Source: an uncultured Clostridia bacterium
GTDB taxonomy: Bacteria > Bacillota > Clostridia > Christensenellales > Aristaeellaceae
Assembly (NCBI GenBank): GCA_947596085.1
Contig: CANQEW010000003.1
Coordinates: 41,474-105,473, forward strand
DNA length: 64,000 nt
Direction of reading: 5' to 3'
Shown: positions 46,510-55,006 of the stretch, piece by piece
Position numbering within the stretch: position 1 is the stretch's first letter
Layout: each line of letters starts with the position of its first letter
The notes under the pieces: model-generated
The model's input: only the letters and a program-made list of their open reading frames with translations
Databases searched by the model: none
What the model was told of the DNA's origin: nothing
Translations under genes and position numbers: made by a program

Positions 46510-47204
46510 TGGGCTATACGAAGCGAATATCGCTGGATCCGCGCCTGTCGGCGATCGCCGAAATGTTGGGCAGCTGCGCCTGCTGCGCCGACATCGGAAG
46601 CGACCACGGCAGGCTCGGCGCGTTTCTGATTCAGAATCACCGCTGCGAGCGCGTGGTGCTGACGGACATCTCCGCGGACTCGCTGTGCAAGGCGCGCGCG
46701 CTGATCGCGCTGCTGGGCTGCGAGGATCGCGCGGACTTTCGCGTGGGAGACGGCGCGCTGGCGCTGGATGGGCGTGTGGACGCGGCGGTGATCGCGGGCA
46801 TGGGCGGCGAGACCATCGCGGAGATCGTCGAGGGTGCGCGTGACAGGCTGGACGGCGCACGGCTGATCCTGCAGCCCAACGTGGCCGCGCCGGAGCTGCG
46901 CGCGCGGCTCAACGCGGCGGGTTGGATGGTTTCGGACGAGGAGCTCGTCCGCGACGGGCGGCGCATCTACGTCATTCTCGCGGCGGAGCGCGGCGCGCAG
47001 CGGCTGAGCGAACGGGAGACCGAGGTCGGACCCGCGCTGCTGGCGAAGCGGCATCCGCTGCTGGGCGATTACGCCCGGTTTCGGCTGCGGGTGGAGCGCA
47101 AGGCGCTGGATGGCGCGCGCATGGGCGGCGACGCGGCGGTTGTTGCGGAATTGGAGCGCCGGATCGCGATTTGGGAGGAAGTGGAAGCATGGCTGGAACA
47201 GTGA
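46509..47204 (+). CDS. trmK: tRNA (adenine-22-N1)-methyltransferase
   Basis: The 231-residue SAM methyltransferase has the Rossmann motif ADIGSDHGRLGAFL and the family segment AVIAGMGGETIAEI. TrmK of Bacillus (YqfN) methylates A22 of tRNA, and its gene lies between sigA and yqfO in the same order as here. Translation is coupled to rpoD. The C-terminal helices end with a basic-acidic coiled region. Confidence 0.92.
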
Positions 47205-47950
47205 TGGACGTCTATCGGATGATCGACGAATTCGCACCCTTCGAGCGCGCGGAGGAGTGGGACAACGTGGGCATCCTCGCGGGCAGCGCGGATGCCAAGG
47301 TCGAGGCGATCCTCTGCGCGCTGGAGCTGAATCCCATGGTGATTGAGGAGGCGAAGCGCCTCGGCGCGAATCTGATCGTGACGCATCATCCAATCCTGTT
47401 TCATGGGCGCAAGGACCTGCGCGAGGACGATCCCGAGGGTCGGATGCTCTGCGAACTGGTGCGCGACGGCATCGCGCTGATCGCGGCGCACACCAACTTT
47501 GACGCGGCGCGGCCGGGCGTGAACGATGCGCTGGCGGCGCGGCTGGGCCTGCGCAACGTCGAGGCGCTGGACTGCGGCATGCGCGTGGGCGCGCCTGTGG
47601 AGCGCGCATTGGGCGCGTTCTGTGAAATGGCTGCGTGGGCCTTGGGCGGGCCGGTGCGCTGCTATGGAAAGCCGGAGCGGGAGATCCGCCGCGTCGCCGT
47701 GCTCGGCGGCGCAGGCGGGAATTACGCGCCGATTGCGCGCGCGGCGGGCGCGGACGTCTTTCTGACGGGGGAGATCTCCCACCATCGAGCCTGGGATGCC
47801 TGGCTGTCGGGAATGTGCGCGCTGGAGGCCGGGCACGCCGCCACGGAGCTTCCTGCGGTGGAATTGCTGGCGGAAGGTTTACAAAAGGCCGCGGATGGTG
47901 TACAATGGAAGGTACGAGTGTACGTGAGCGCCGTGGAGCTGTTCAGATAG
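47189..47950 (+). CDS. Nif3-like dinuclear metal centre protein
   Basis: About 253 residues. Metal residues are in VTHHPILFHG and AAHTNFDAA in the first half, and in ISHHRAWDA in the second half. This short form lacks the PII-like insert present in Bacillus YqfO. The family forms hexameric rings; activity as a GTP cyclohydrolase-like enzyme has been proposed but is not settled. ATG 47189 has GGGAGG 10 nt upstream and overlaps trmK by 16 nt. Confidence 0.9.
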   Translation: MAGTVMDVYRMIDEFAPFERAEEWDNVGILAGSADAKVEAILCALELNPMVIEEAKRLGANLIVTHHPILFHGRKDLREDDPEGRMLCELVRDGIALIAAHTNFDAARPGVNDALAARLGLRNVEALDCGMRVGAPVERALGAFCEMAAWALGGPVRCYGKPEREIRRVAVLGGAGGNYAPIARAAGADVFLTGEISHHRAWDAWLSGMCALEAGHAATELPAVELLAEGLQKAADGVQWKVRVYVSAVELFR

Positions 47951-47966
47951 AATTGGAGGAAGAGAC

Positions 47967-48674
47967 ATGCAGTTGGATCAGTTGTGGCAGTTCATGCAGG
48001 TGGATATGGAGGCGGACCGCTTCGAGACGAAGATTCGCCAGTCGGAGAAGCGTCAGACGCTGCTCAAACAGCGCAACTTCATACTGGACCAGCAGAACAA
48101 CATGAAGAAGCTCGAGAGCGAGGTCGCCGCGATGAGCGATCGCCTGGAGGCCGTGCGCGACGAGTCCGAGCGGCTGCAGAAGCAGTTGAGCGCGTTGGCG
48201 GAGGAGATGGAGCAGAATCCGCCCCAGTCCGCCGAGGAGGCCGACGCGCAGATGGTTCCGGTGCAGAAGCTGATGGATACGCTGAGCCGCTATGAGCAGG
48301 AGCTCAGCAAGATGCGCAAGGATGCCGAGAACCGTGATCGCCAGCAGCGCAACATTCGCGTGCGCGCCGCACAGACGAAGGCAGAGTACGACCAGCTCAA
48401 GGGCGAATACGACGTGGAGTTTAAGCGCGATACCGCCGAGCTCAGGAAGATGCGCGAGCGCACCGAAGCGGAGGCAAAGAAGCTCGACGCCGCGCTGATC
48501 GAGCGCTACCGCGCGATCAAGCAGCACTGTACGCCGCCGATGGCGAAATTGACCAACGGGCAGTGCGGCGGATGCAACATGGCGCTGCCCAGCGCGACGC
48601 TTTTGAAGCTGAAGGACGGAGATCAAATGATCCTCTGCGACAACTGCGGCAGAATCATCTACAGCGAGGAATAG
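47967..48674 (+). CDS. Coiled-coil protein with C4 zinc ribbon (DUF164/CT398 type)
   Basis: 235 residues. A long coiled coil (about 15-180) is followed by a zinc ribbon made of CGGCN and CDNCGR. The family occurs in many bacteria; in Chlamydia CT398 interacts with a sigma factor and secretion proteins, but the general role is not known. It lies 16 nt after the nif3-like gene, and the RNase P RNA starts 18 nt after its stop. Confidence 0.88.
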   Translation: MQLDQLWQFMQVDMEADRFETKIRQSEKRQTLLKQRNFILDQQNNMKKLESEVAAMSDRLEAVRDESERLQKQLSALAEEMEQNPPQSAEEADAQMVPVQKLMDTLSRYEQELSKMRKDAENRDRQQRNIRVRAAQTKAEYDQLKGEYDVEFKRDTAELRKMRERTEAEAKKLDAALIERYRAIKQHCTPPMAKLTNGQCGGCNMALPSATLLKLKDGDQMILCDNCGRIIYSEE

Positions 48675-48692
48675 CGCTTACATGAGAAATAT

Positions 48693-49032
48693 GCGAGGCT
48701 GCCAGACGGTCGCAGGCGGCGACGCCTGAGGAAAGTCCGAGCACCGCAGGGCAGGATGCCGGTTAACTGCCGGTGGAGGCGACTCCAAGGAAAGTGCAAC
48801 AGAGATATACCGCCCGCGGCTTCGGCCGCGAGCAAGGGTGGAAAGGTGAGGTAAGAGCTCACCAGCGGCCTGGCGACTCGTCCGCTCTGTAAACCCCATC
48901 CGGTGCAAGATTGAAAGGAAGGCGCATGTGGCGGCCCGTCACGCCTTCGGGTAATCGCTTGAGCCCCATGGCAACCTGGGGCCTAGACAGATGATCGTCG
49001 AATACAGAACTCGGCTTACAGACAGCGCTCGC
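48693..49032 (+). ncRNA. rnpB: RNase P RNA (bacterial type A)
   Basis: The catalytic RNA that cuts tRNA 5' leaders. All hallmark blocks are present: GAGGAAAGTCCGAGC (CR I), ACAGAGATATACCGCC, AAGGGTGGAAAGGTGAGGTA, GTAAACCCCATCCGGTGCAAG and the 3' CTAGACAGATGATCG and ACAGAACTCGGCTTAC. The P1 helix pairs GCGAG (48693-48697) with CTCGC (49028-49032). No separate promoter is obvious, so it may also be read from the preceding operon. Confidence 0.97.
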
Positions 49033-49045
49033 ATTTTCATAGAAT

Positions 49046-49078
49046 GGCCGCGCCCCGAATGGGGCGCGGCCAAACTTT
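49046..49078 (+). terminator. Terminator after rnpB
   Basis: An 11-bp stem GGCCGCGCCCC/GGGGCGCGGCC with a GAAT loop (49046-49071), followed by AAACTTT. Confidence 0.7.
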
Positions 49079-49152
49079 ATGCAAGAGTGGATTCTCTTTT
49101 GATGCCGCCGCACGCGCGCGGCGCGCAATATTTTGCTGACTTTTTTGATAAC

Positions 49153-50007
49153 TTATTTTGGCGCGGCTTCGTCGTCCGGCTGCACGGAATCGCGCATGTA
49201 GCGCAGCGTCGGCTCAAACGACGTATAGTCGTCGTAGGCGCAGAGGAAGTGGAACACGAAGATGTAGCGCTCGAAGTGCGTGGCGATCACATATCCCTTA
49301 ATGCCCTGATCGCCGTCGTAGGCCAAGTAGGTGGCCGCCAGGCCATTCTTGCCCATGAACTTGGTCTCCGTGTCCAAGGTCTTGTCCACCTTGAAGGCGT
49401 CGCTGCCGTACTGGTTCATCAGTGTGCGCAGATAGCTGACCAGCTCGTCCTGCAGTACCTCCGCGTCGACGGGGAACAGCACGCGCTTCATCGTGACCGC
49501 CACGCGCGCGGGGTAGACCGTGCCGTTCTCAAGCGGTTGCACGTAGCAAACCGTGGAGCGGCCGGGAATGTTCACCCATCCCGTGGGATAGCTGAAGCGG
49601 AAGCCGAGGCCCTGCGCGACGATCTCCGAATACTGTGAGACGGAGGCATTGGGCTGGGGCGTGGGCGAAGAGAAGGGGGATATCTCCATGGGCCCGGCAT
49701 CCTGTCCGACCTGAACAGTGCCATCGCCCGCCTCCGGAGCGATGGGCTGATCCTGCGCGACGGCCTGTTCCGATCCGGGCGTGCCGTCCGAGTTCTCCAC
49801 CGGCTCGGGCACCGTCAGCGGTTCGGAAGTTTCGGCGGGCGGCTCCGTGGCGGCCTGTTCCTCCACTGCCTGCGTGAGACCGCCGGTCTCCGCGCCGGAA
49901 TCCCCGGCATCCGCGTCGGGTTCCGTGCTCCTGCGATCGCAGCCGCTCAGGGCGAGAACGATCAGTACAAAGACCAGCAGCAAGCTGATGAATCTCTTCA
50001 AATTCAC
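49153..50007 (-). CDS. Lipoprotein with PsbP/DUF1795-like C-terminal domain
   Basis: About 284 residues. The N-terminus is a lipoprotein signal that ends LALSGC. A low-complexity Glu/Ala/Pro/Thr stretch follows up to about residue 120. The last 160 residues form a compact domain (FRFSYPTGWVNIPG at its start, FERYIFVFHFLCAYDDY near its end) that resembles PsbP or DUF1795 proteins. The start is GTG 50007 or TTG 50001; GGAGG is close to the first and 9 nt from the second. It is 13 nt after murC and shares its promoter. Function unknown. Confidence 0.72.
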   Translation of the reverse strand: MNLKRFISLLLVFVLIVLALSGCDRRSTEPDADAGDSGAETGGLTQAVEEQAATEPPAETSEPLTVPEPVENSDGTPGSEQAVAQDQPIAPEAGDGTVQVGQDAGPMEISPFSSPTPQPNASVSQYSEIVAQGLGFRFSYPTGWVNIPGRSTVCYVQPLENGTVYPARVAVTMKRVLFPVDAEVLQDELVSYLRTLMNQYGSDAFKVDKTLDTETKFMGKNGLAATYLAYDGDQGIKGYVIATHFERYIFVFHFLCAYDDYTSFEPTLRYMRDSVQPDDEAAPK

Positions 50008-50020
50008 ATTCCTCCGTATC

Positions 50021-51430
50021 TCAGGGGCGAGTGTCGCCGTGCTTTGCAATCTGCTCGTTGAGCAGGTCGATGTCGCCGCAGCCGTGGCTGACCATCACGT
50101 CGCCCGCGCGCCAGTGGGCGCGCAGGTAGGCCTCCGCGTCGTCGAAGCTGGGGGTGAGCACCGCGTCGAGCCCGCGCGCGCGCAGCGGAGCAATCAACAT
50201 TTCAGAGCGAATGTCGCCGGGATCCACCTCCCGCGCCGCGCAGATATCCGTGACCAGCACATGGTCCGCCACGTCGAAGGTCTCCAGAAACTGATCGAAC
50301 AGCGTCTTTGTGCGGGAGTAGGTGTGGGGCTGAAATACCGACCAGAGCTCGCCGCGGGGCGCACGCTCGGAGAGCTTCAGATCCGCCAGCCGCAGCGCGT
50401 TTTTGATTTCGGCCGGATTGTGGCCGTAGTCCGTGTAGCACTCCACGCCGTCGGTGACGCTGGTGCGCTCGAAGCGCCGGTGCGCGCCGCGGAAGTCCGC
50501 GAGCGCATGGGCGACCTTCTCCATGTCCAGTCCGCGCACGCGGCAGACGCCGATCACCGCCAGCGCGTCCAGCATGTTGACCTCGGTGGCCACGCCAATG
50601 TGGAAGTGACCGATCATCTCCCCCCGGAGCACCGCGTCGAAATCGGCGCGGCCGTGCTCGTCGTAGCGCAGGTTTTCAGGGCGCAGGTCGTTGTCCGCGC
50701 CCCTGCCGTAGGTCAGGTGATTGCACTTCGCGTTCAGGCATACGCGCCGCGCCCGGGGATCGTCGCCCCAGGCCACGCACCAGCCGTTCTCCGGCAGCAG
50801 CGCGGCGAACTTCGAAAACGCCGCCTCGATGTGTTCAATGTCGCCGAAGAAGTCCAGATGATCCTCGTCGATGTTGGTGATGACGGCCACGCTGGGGTGG
50901 AAGTGCAGAAAGCTTTCGTGAAATTCGCAGGCCTCCACGATGAAGTCGCCGCCCGCGCCCCGGCGGGTGCTGCCGCCGATGAAGTCCAGTTCGCCGCCGA
51001 TGTGGATGGACGGATCCGCCCCCGCGCTCAAGAACGCCTGCGCCAGCATCGAGGTGGTGGTGGTCTTTCCGTGGGTGCCGCTCACGCCCACCGCGAAGGG
51101 CGCGCCGAGCATCAGCTGACCGATCAGATCGCAGCGCTCGATCTGGGGGATGCCCAGCCTCCGCGCCTCCGCGCGCTCCGGATTGCTTTCGGCGATCGCC
51201 GCCGAATAGATGATCACGTCCGCGCCGCGCACGTTCCCCGGTTCGTGGCCGATGCGGATGCCGATGCCCTTCTCGGCGAGGTGGTCCGTCTTGTGGGAGC
51301 GCGTCTTGTCCGAACCGGTTACGAGATAGCCCTCCTCCTGCAGCAGCCCTGCCAGACCTGACATGGAGCTTCCGCCGATGCCGATAAAGTGAACGCGCTT
51401 TCCTTTATAGTCACAAATTTCCGCTGTCAT
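50021..51430 (-). CDS. murC: UDP-N-acetylmuramate--L-alanine ligase
   Basis: About 469 residues; it adds the first amino acid to the peptidoglycan precursor in the cytoplasm. The N-terminal UDP-binding GIGGSSMSGLA, the ATP loop GTHGKTTT, the DEDHLDFF segment and the C-terminal QPHTYSRT are all typical. ATG 51430 is preferred; the open frame further upstream lacks MurC sequence. Its own promoter is at 51491-51519. The lipoprotein gene follows in the same unit. Confidence 0.96.
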   Translation of the reverse strand: MTAEICDYKGKRVHFIGIGGSSMSGLAGLLQEEGYLVTGSDKTRSHKTDHLAEKGIGIRIGHEPGNVRGADVIIYSAAIAESNPERAEARRLGIPQIERCDLIGQLMLGAPFAVGVSGTHGKTTTTSMLAQAFLSAGADPSIHIGGELDFIGGSTRRGAGGDFIVEACEFHESFLHFHPSVAVITNIDEDHLDFFGDIEHIEAAFSKFAALLPENGWCVAWGDDPRARRVCLNAKCNHLTYGRGADNDLRPENLRYDEHGRADFDAVLRGEMIGHFHIGVATEVNMLDALAVIGVCRVRGLDMEKVAHALADFRGAHRRFERTSVTDGVECYTDYGHNPAEIKNALRLADLKLSERAPRGELWSVFQPHTYSRTKTLFDQFLETFDVADHVLVTDICAAREVDPGDIRSEMLIAPLRARGLDAVLTPSFDDAEAYLRAHWRAGDVMVSHGCGDIDLLNEQIAKHGDTRP

Positions 51431-51490
51431 AATCTCTTCATCTCCGATCAAAGGCGCATCGCCGTGAATCTGCATAACAACTCAATTTAT

Positions 51491-51519
51491 ATTATAGATC
51501 AAACCCGGTTTGACTGCAA
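51491..51519 (-). promoter_or_regulatory. Sigma-A promoter of murC
   Basis: On the minus strand TTGCAG (51519-51514), 17-nt spacer, TATAAT (51496-51491). Confidence 0.7.
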
Positions 51520-51572
51520 GCTCCATGCGGCAATATCCGTTAAAACTTTGCAAAGAAGATTAAAACCCCGAG

Positions 51573-51633
51573 AATTCCGATCAAAGCTAACAATTCCGAA
51601 TTATAATTGAAAAAACATTCGGAATATTCGGAA
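51573..51633 (+). promoter_or_regulatory. Apparent PurR operator cluster upstream of purR
   Basis: Four related elements surround a TATAAT (51602-51607). Two AATTCCGA-type copies (51573-51580, 51592-51600) lie upstream and two ATTCGGAA-type copies in opposite orientation (51617-51625, 51626-51633) lie downstream. The core CCGAA resembles the PurBox CGAA core of Firmicutes. They are placed where a repressor would block the purR promoter; autoregulation is inferred. Confidence 0.5.
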
Positions 51634-51651
51634 AAGGGAGAGTCGGTCGAG

Positions 51652-52470
51652 ATGGACAAAGTCAAGCGCAGCGAGCGTTTGGGCGCGATGGCGCGCATCC
51701 TCACGGAAACGCCGAACCGCATACACACACTGGGAGAGTTCTGCGAGCTCTTCGGCGCCGCAAAGTCCACCGTGAGCGAGGATCTGGATCTGATCGGCCG
51801 CTCCTTCGCGGAATTCGACCTGGGGCGCGTCGAGACGCTCGCGGGGGCCGCGGGCGGAGTGCGCTACCGCCCGATTCCGAGCCCGGAGCGCGCGCGGCGC
51901 GAGCTCGACGCGCTGGCCGAGCGCCTGCGGGAGCCCGGGCGCATGCTGCCCGGCGGCTTCCTCTATACCTCGGACGTGACATCCGAATCCCGCACGGCGC
52001 AGACACTGGGAGAGATTCTCGCCATGGCGTACTATGAGGCGGCGCCGGATCTGGTGCTGACGATGGAGACGAAGGGCATTCCGATCGCGCTGATGACGGC
52101 GCGCGCACTGGACGTGCCGCTGGTGATCGCCCGCAGGGACAGCCGCGCCTACGAGGGCTCCGCCGTGAAGATCAACTATATTGCCGGCGGCGGAAACGAG
52201 CGCATCGAGACGATGGCGCTGGCGCGGCGTTCGGTGCGGGCCGGGCAGCGGGCGCTGATCGTGGACGACTTTATGAAGGGCGGCGGCACGCTCCAGGGCA
52301 TGGTGGATATGATGCGCGAATTTCAGGCCGAGGTCGTGGGCGTGTGTGTGATGATCGCCACCGTGGAACCCCGGGAAAAGCGCGTGAAGGGCGCCCGCTC
52401 ACTGCTGGTGCTCGACGGCTTTGATCGCGCGACGGGCCGCGCCAACGTTCTCCCGTCCGAACAATTTTAG
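51652..52470 (+). CDS. purR: Purine operon repressor PurR (PRPP-binding)
   Basis: About 272 residues. A winged-helix N-terminal domain (LGEFCELFGAAKSTVSEDL) is joined to a phosphoribosyltransferase-like domain with the PRPP loop ALIVDDFMKGGGT. PurR represses purine synthesis genes and is released by PRPP. ATG 51652 is chosen because AAGGGAGAG lies about 9 nt upstream. The upstream TTCGG/CCGAA cluster is a likely target. No purine biosynthesis genes are in the window. Confidence 0.94.
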   Translation: MDKVKRSERLGAMARILTETPNRIHTLGEFCELFGAAKSTVSEDLDLIGRSFAEFDLGRVETLAGAAGGVRYRPIPSPERARRELDALAERLREPGRMLPGGFLYTSDVTSESRTAQTLGEILAMAYYEAAPDLVLTMETKGIPIALMTARALDVPLVIARRDSRAYEGSAVKINYIAGGGNERIETMALARRSVRAGQRALIVDDFMKGGGTLQGMVDMMREFQAEVVGVCVMIATVEPREKRVKGARSLLVLDGFDRATGRANVLPSEQF

Positions 52471-52523
52471 TGAAATTATACAGGTTCAGGGGAGTTAAAT
52501 TTAAGTAGTAAACAGAATCCGCC

Positions 52524-52553
52524 TTGACAGTGGCTTTATCTATCCCGTAAGAT
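52524..52553 (+). promoter_or_regulatory. Promoter of the CbiC-like gene
   Basis: A perfect TTGACA (52524-52529), 18-nt spacer, TAAGAT (52548-52553). A small hairpin GCGGT/ACCGC (52563-52579) follows in the leader. Confidence 0.65.
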
Positions 52554-52613
52554 GGTCATGAGGCGGTATAGAAGACCGCGTGTGGTCGAGTAAAAAACTA
52601 AGGAGTGTATGTT

Positions 52614-53222
52614 TTGATCAGAAGAATGCAAGGGGAGGGAAACCGGCACGGGAGCGGGATGCCCTATATGACGCAGGAGATGTCCGCAATCCTGGCAGAA
52701 ATTGAACGGGAAACTGGCGACCCAACGCTCGCGCAGAGCATCTATTTCAGCCCGACCGCGATCACGCACATCAAGCGTCTGATCCAGATGGGCGGCACAA
52801 TTGTCACGGACACGACACTGGTGGAGAGCGGCATCGAGGCCGAACTCCTGGGAAACCACGGTGCGCAGATCGCCTGCTTTATCGACGATCCGCAGGTGAT
52901 TTCACTGGCGAGTCAGCGGCGCATTACGCGCGCGGAGATCGCCGTGGATTACGGCCTGGCGCTGAATGGACCGAAGCTGATGGTGGTGGGCAGCGCGCCG
53001 GCCGCGATCAACCGGGTGATTCACCGCCGCCAGCGGGAGCCGATGAGCGACGTGTGCGTGCTCGCCGCGTCTACGGGCTTCGCCAGCGTGGTGCAGCTCA
53101 AGGAGCGGCTGATCGACAGCGATCTGACCTCCATCGTGGTGCGCGGAAAGAAGGGCGGCGTGCCGGTGACGATCACGATTCTGAACGCCATCCTGCGCGA
53201 GGCGGCCAAGGGCGCGAACTGA
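52614..53222 (+). CDS. Lone precorrin-8X methylmutase (CbiC/CobH) homologue without the catalytic histidine
   Basis: About 202 residues. The CbiC fold is recognised from IYFSPTAITHIKRLI, GGTIVTDTTLVESGI, CFIDDPQVISLA, VVGSAPAAINRVI and GVPVTITILNAI. In true enzymes a histidine precedes the conserved turn (HACG in CobH); here the same place reads RETG, with Arg32. No other cobalamin gene is near. So it is probably not a methylmutase in B12 synthesis, or it uses another residue. TTG 52614 is chosen because AAGGAG lies 8 nt upstream; ATG 52626 is possible. Confidence 0.75.
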   Translation: MIRRMQGEGNRHGSGMPYMTQEMSAILAEIERETGDPTLAQSIYFSPTAITHIKRLIQMGGTIVTDTTLVESGIEAELLGNHGAQIACFIDDPQVISLASQRRITRAEIAVDYGLALNGPKLMVVGSAPAAINRVIHRRQREPMSDVCVLAASTGFASVVQLKERLIDSDLTSIVVRGKKGGVPVTITILNAILREAAKGAN

Positions 53223-53250
53223 CGAGGACAAAAGCAAATTACAACCGACG

Positions 53251-53282
53251 AAAAACCCCGGCGCATGTGCGCCGGGGTTTTT
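53251..53282. terminator. Bidirectional terminator between the CbiC-like gene and mscL
   Basis: A 14-bp stem (53251-53264 and 53269-53282, loop ATGT) with A5 on one side and T5 on the other, so it can serve both strands. Confidence 0.9.
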
Positions 53283-53299
53283 CGCGCGAAGCAGGGACA

Positions 53300-53719
53300 T
53301 CACTTGTCCGTGAGCATGGAGGTGCAGTGCGGGCAGCGCGTCGCGTCCTCGGGAATCTCGCTCTTGCAGTAGGGGCACAGACGGGGTTCGGGGGCGGGCT
53401 CCTCCTCCTTGCGGCTGTGCAGGCGGTTGACGAACTTCACGAAGAAGAAGATGCACAGGGCGACGAGCAGGAAATTGATGATCGCCTGAATGAAGTTGCC
53501 CACGGCGAGCTGCGGCGCGTTCGGGCCGTCGCCGAGCGCAAAGCTCAGCGCGCTGAAATCCACGCTGCCAGTGATCAGCGCGATCAGGGGCGTGAACAGA
53601 TCGTTGACGATGCTGGTGACGATCGCGGTGAAGGCGGAGCCGATGACCACGCCGACCGCCATGTCGATGACGTTTCCGCGGAACGCGAATTCCTTGAACT
53701 CCTGGATGAATTTCTTCAT
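53300..53719 (-). CDS. mscL: Large-conductance mechanosensitive channel with C-terminal zinc ribbon
   Basis: About 139 residues. The MscL start (EFKEFAFRGNVIDMAVGVVIG), the two membrane helices and the outside loop are clear, so it should act as the osmotic safety valve. After the second helix the usual helical bundle is replaced or extended by an acidic Pro/Glu linker and a zinc ribbon (CPYCKSEIPEDATRCPHC). ATG 53719 has GGGAGG about 9 nt upstream. An extended -10 promoter lies just behind it. Confidence 0.94.
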   Translation of the reverse strand: MKKFIQEFKEFAFRGNVIDMAVGVVIGSAFTAIVTSIVNDLFTPLIALITGSVDFSALSFALGDGPNAPQLAVGNFIQAIINFLLVALCIFFFVKFVNRLHSRKEEEPAPEPRLCPYCKSEIPEDATRCPHCTSMLTDK

Positions 53720-53748
53720 GCAAGTATCCTCCCATTTCATTTGTTCAC

Positions 53749-53757
53749 ATTATAGCA
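53749..53757 (-). promoter_or_regulatory. Extended -10 promoter of mscL
   Basis: On the minus strand TGC then TATAAT (53754-53749). The -35 (TGGCGC) is poor. Confidence 0.6.
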
Positions 53758-53827
53758 TAAAAGAAGCGTGAGCGCCATGAAAAGCGCTCACACAGCGAAA
53801 ATTTCACATTGCAAGCCAATCCGCCGG

Positions 53828-54292
53828 TCAGTAGAAGCAGCGCGCGCAGGGCAGGAAGCCGCAATCCTCGGCGCAGGTGCAGGGCATTTCCCGAGCGTCT
53901 ACGATGTTCGAGCAGTAGGGATCGCTGTGGTAGCGCGTGCCGCCGTGCATGGGAATCCACACCAGCGGGTCCTCCGAGGTGCGGTAATAGGGGAGATCCA
54001 GCAGCGCGTAGAGCGTGTTCGCATCCAGCTTGCCATTGACCGTCAGGCCGTAGTCCCGCTGGAAAGTGCGCACCGCCGCGCGGGTCTCCGTGCCGAAGTA
54101 GGGCTCGGTATCACCGTAGTAGTTGTAGACCGCGACCTCGTAAACTCCCAGCAGGTCCTGAAACCAGCCGATGGGCTCGCCGGAATCCCCGTAGGACATG
54201 TAGTAGCGGCGGGCGGCGGCGCCGGCCGGGAGCGCACAGCCCAGCGTCAGGATCAGCGCCAGCACCAGCGCGGCAAGCTTCTTCAATTTCAT
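53828..54292 (-). CDS. Secreted peptidoglycan-binding protein with Cys-rich C-terminus
   Basis: 154 residues: a signal peptide (LAALVLALILTLGCALPAGA), a PG_binding_1-like helical domain (FGTETRAAVRTFQRDYGLTVNG) and a C-terminal HSDPYCSNIVDAR...CTCAEDCGFLPCARC motif. That motif resembles the small metal-binding or disulfide motif seen at the end of some Clostridia wall proteins. It should attach to the wall non-covalently. Its ATG overlaps the udk stop codon (ATGA), so translation is coupled. Confidence 0.78.
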   Translation of the reverse strand: MKLKKLAALVLALILTLGCALPAGAAARRYYMSYGDSGEPIGWFQDLLGVYEVAVYNYYGDTEPYFGTETRAAVRTFQRDYGLTVNGKLDANTLYALLDLPYYRTSEDPLVWIPMHGGTRYHSDPYCSNIVDAREMPCTCAEDCGFLPCARCFY

Positions 54293-54921
54293 TTTGTTCC
54301 TCCTCTCGAATGCTCCTTAATCAGACCGGAATTGATGTAGTGGGCGAGGATGTCCACGATGCGGGCGTTCTTGCCGCCCCGGGCCACGATGAGATCGGCG
54401 TACTCGATGTAGTTGCGGATGTATTTTTCGTACATCGGCTTCACGGTTTCCAGATACTGGCGGTAGACGCTCTCCACGCTCCTGCCCCGGTCGCGGATGT
54501 CGCGCTTCACGCGGCGCAGCAGGCAGACGTCCGGATCAACCTGCATGTAGATTTTGAAGTCCAACAGGTCGCGCACCGCGGCGTCGTAGAACACATGGAT
54601 GCCCTCGATCAGCACCACATCGGCGGGCTCGATGCGCTCGGGCGGGTCGCAGCGGCGGTGCAGCGTGTAGTCGTACACCTTCGCGGAAATCGCCCGGCCC
54701 TCCCGCAGCGCGAACAAATCCTCCCGCAGCGCGTCGTGTTCAAAGGCGGCGGGCTCGTCATAGTTGATGCGCTCGCGCTGCTCAAAGCTCATGTCGGGGT
54801 GATCCTTGTAGTAGGAATCCTGCTTGAGGTAGACGCAGCGCTTTTCCAACCGCGCTTCCAACTCTCGAGCCAGCGTCGATTTGCCGCTGCCGCTCGCGCC
54901 GCAGATGCCGATGATCAGCAT
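54289..54921 (-). CDS. udk: Uridine kinase
   Basis: 210 residues; it phosphorylates uridine and cytidine for pyrimidine salvage. The P-loop GICGASGSGKST, the substrate segment QDSYYKD and NYDEPAAFEHD, and VLIEGIHVFYD are all typical. A good promoter lies upstream at 54954-54982. It is linked by an ATGA overlap to the wall-binding protein, an odd functional pairing. Confidence 0.94.
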   Translation of the reverse strand: MLIIGICGASGSGKSTLARELEARLEKRCVYLKQDSYYKDHPDMSFEQRERINYDEPAAFEHDALREDLFALREGRAISAKVYDYTLHRRCDPPERIEPADVVLIEGIHVFYDAAVRDLLDFKIYMQVDPDVCLLRRVKRDIRDRGRSVESVYRQYLETVKPMYEKYIRNYIEYADLIVARGGKNARIVDILAHYINSGLIKEHSRGGTK

Positions 54922-54953
54922 GGGATCGCCTCCCTATGTATCTGTACCAATTT

Positions 54954-54982
54954 ATGATAACATAAAATTACTCAAAGTTCAA
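54954..54982 (-). promoter_or_regulatory. Promoter of udk
   Basis: On the minus strand TTGAAC (54982-54977), 17-nt spacer ending in TGT, TATCAT (54959-54954). Confidence 0.6.
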
Positions 54983-55006
54983 TCACAAAGTCTTCGAAAT
55001 TGGAGC

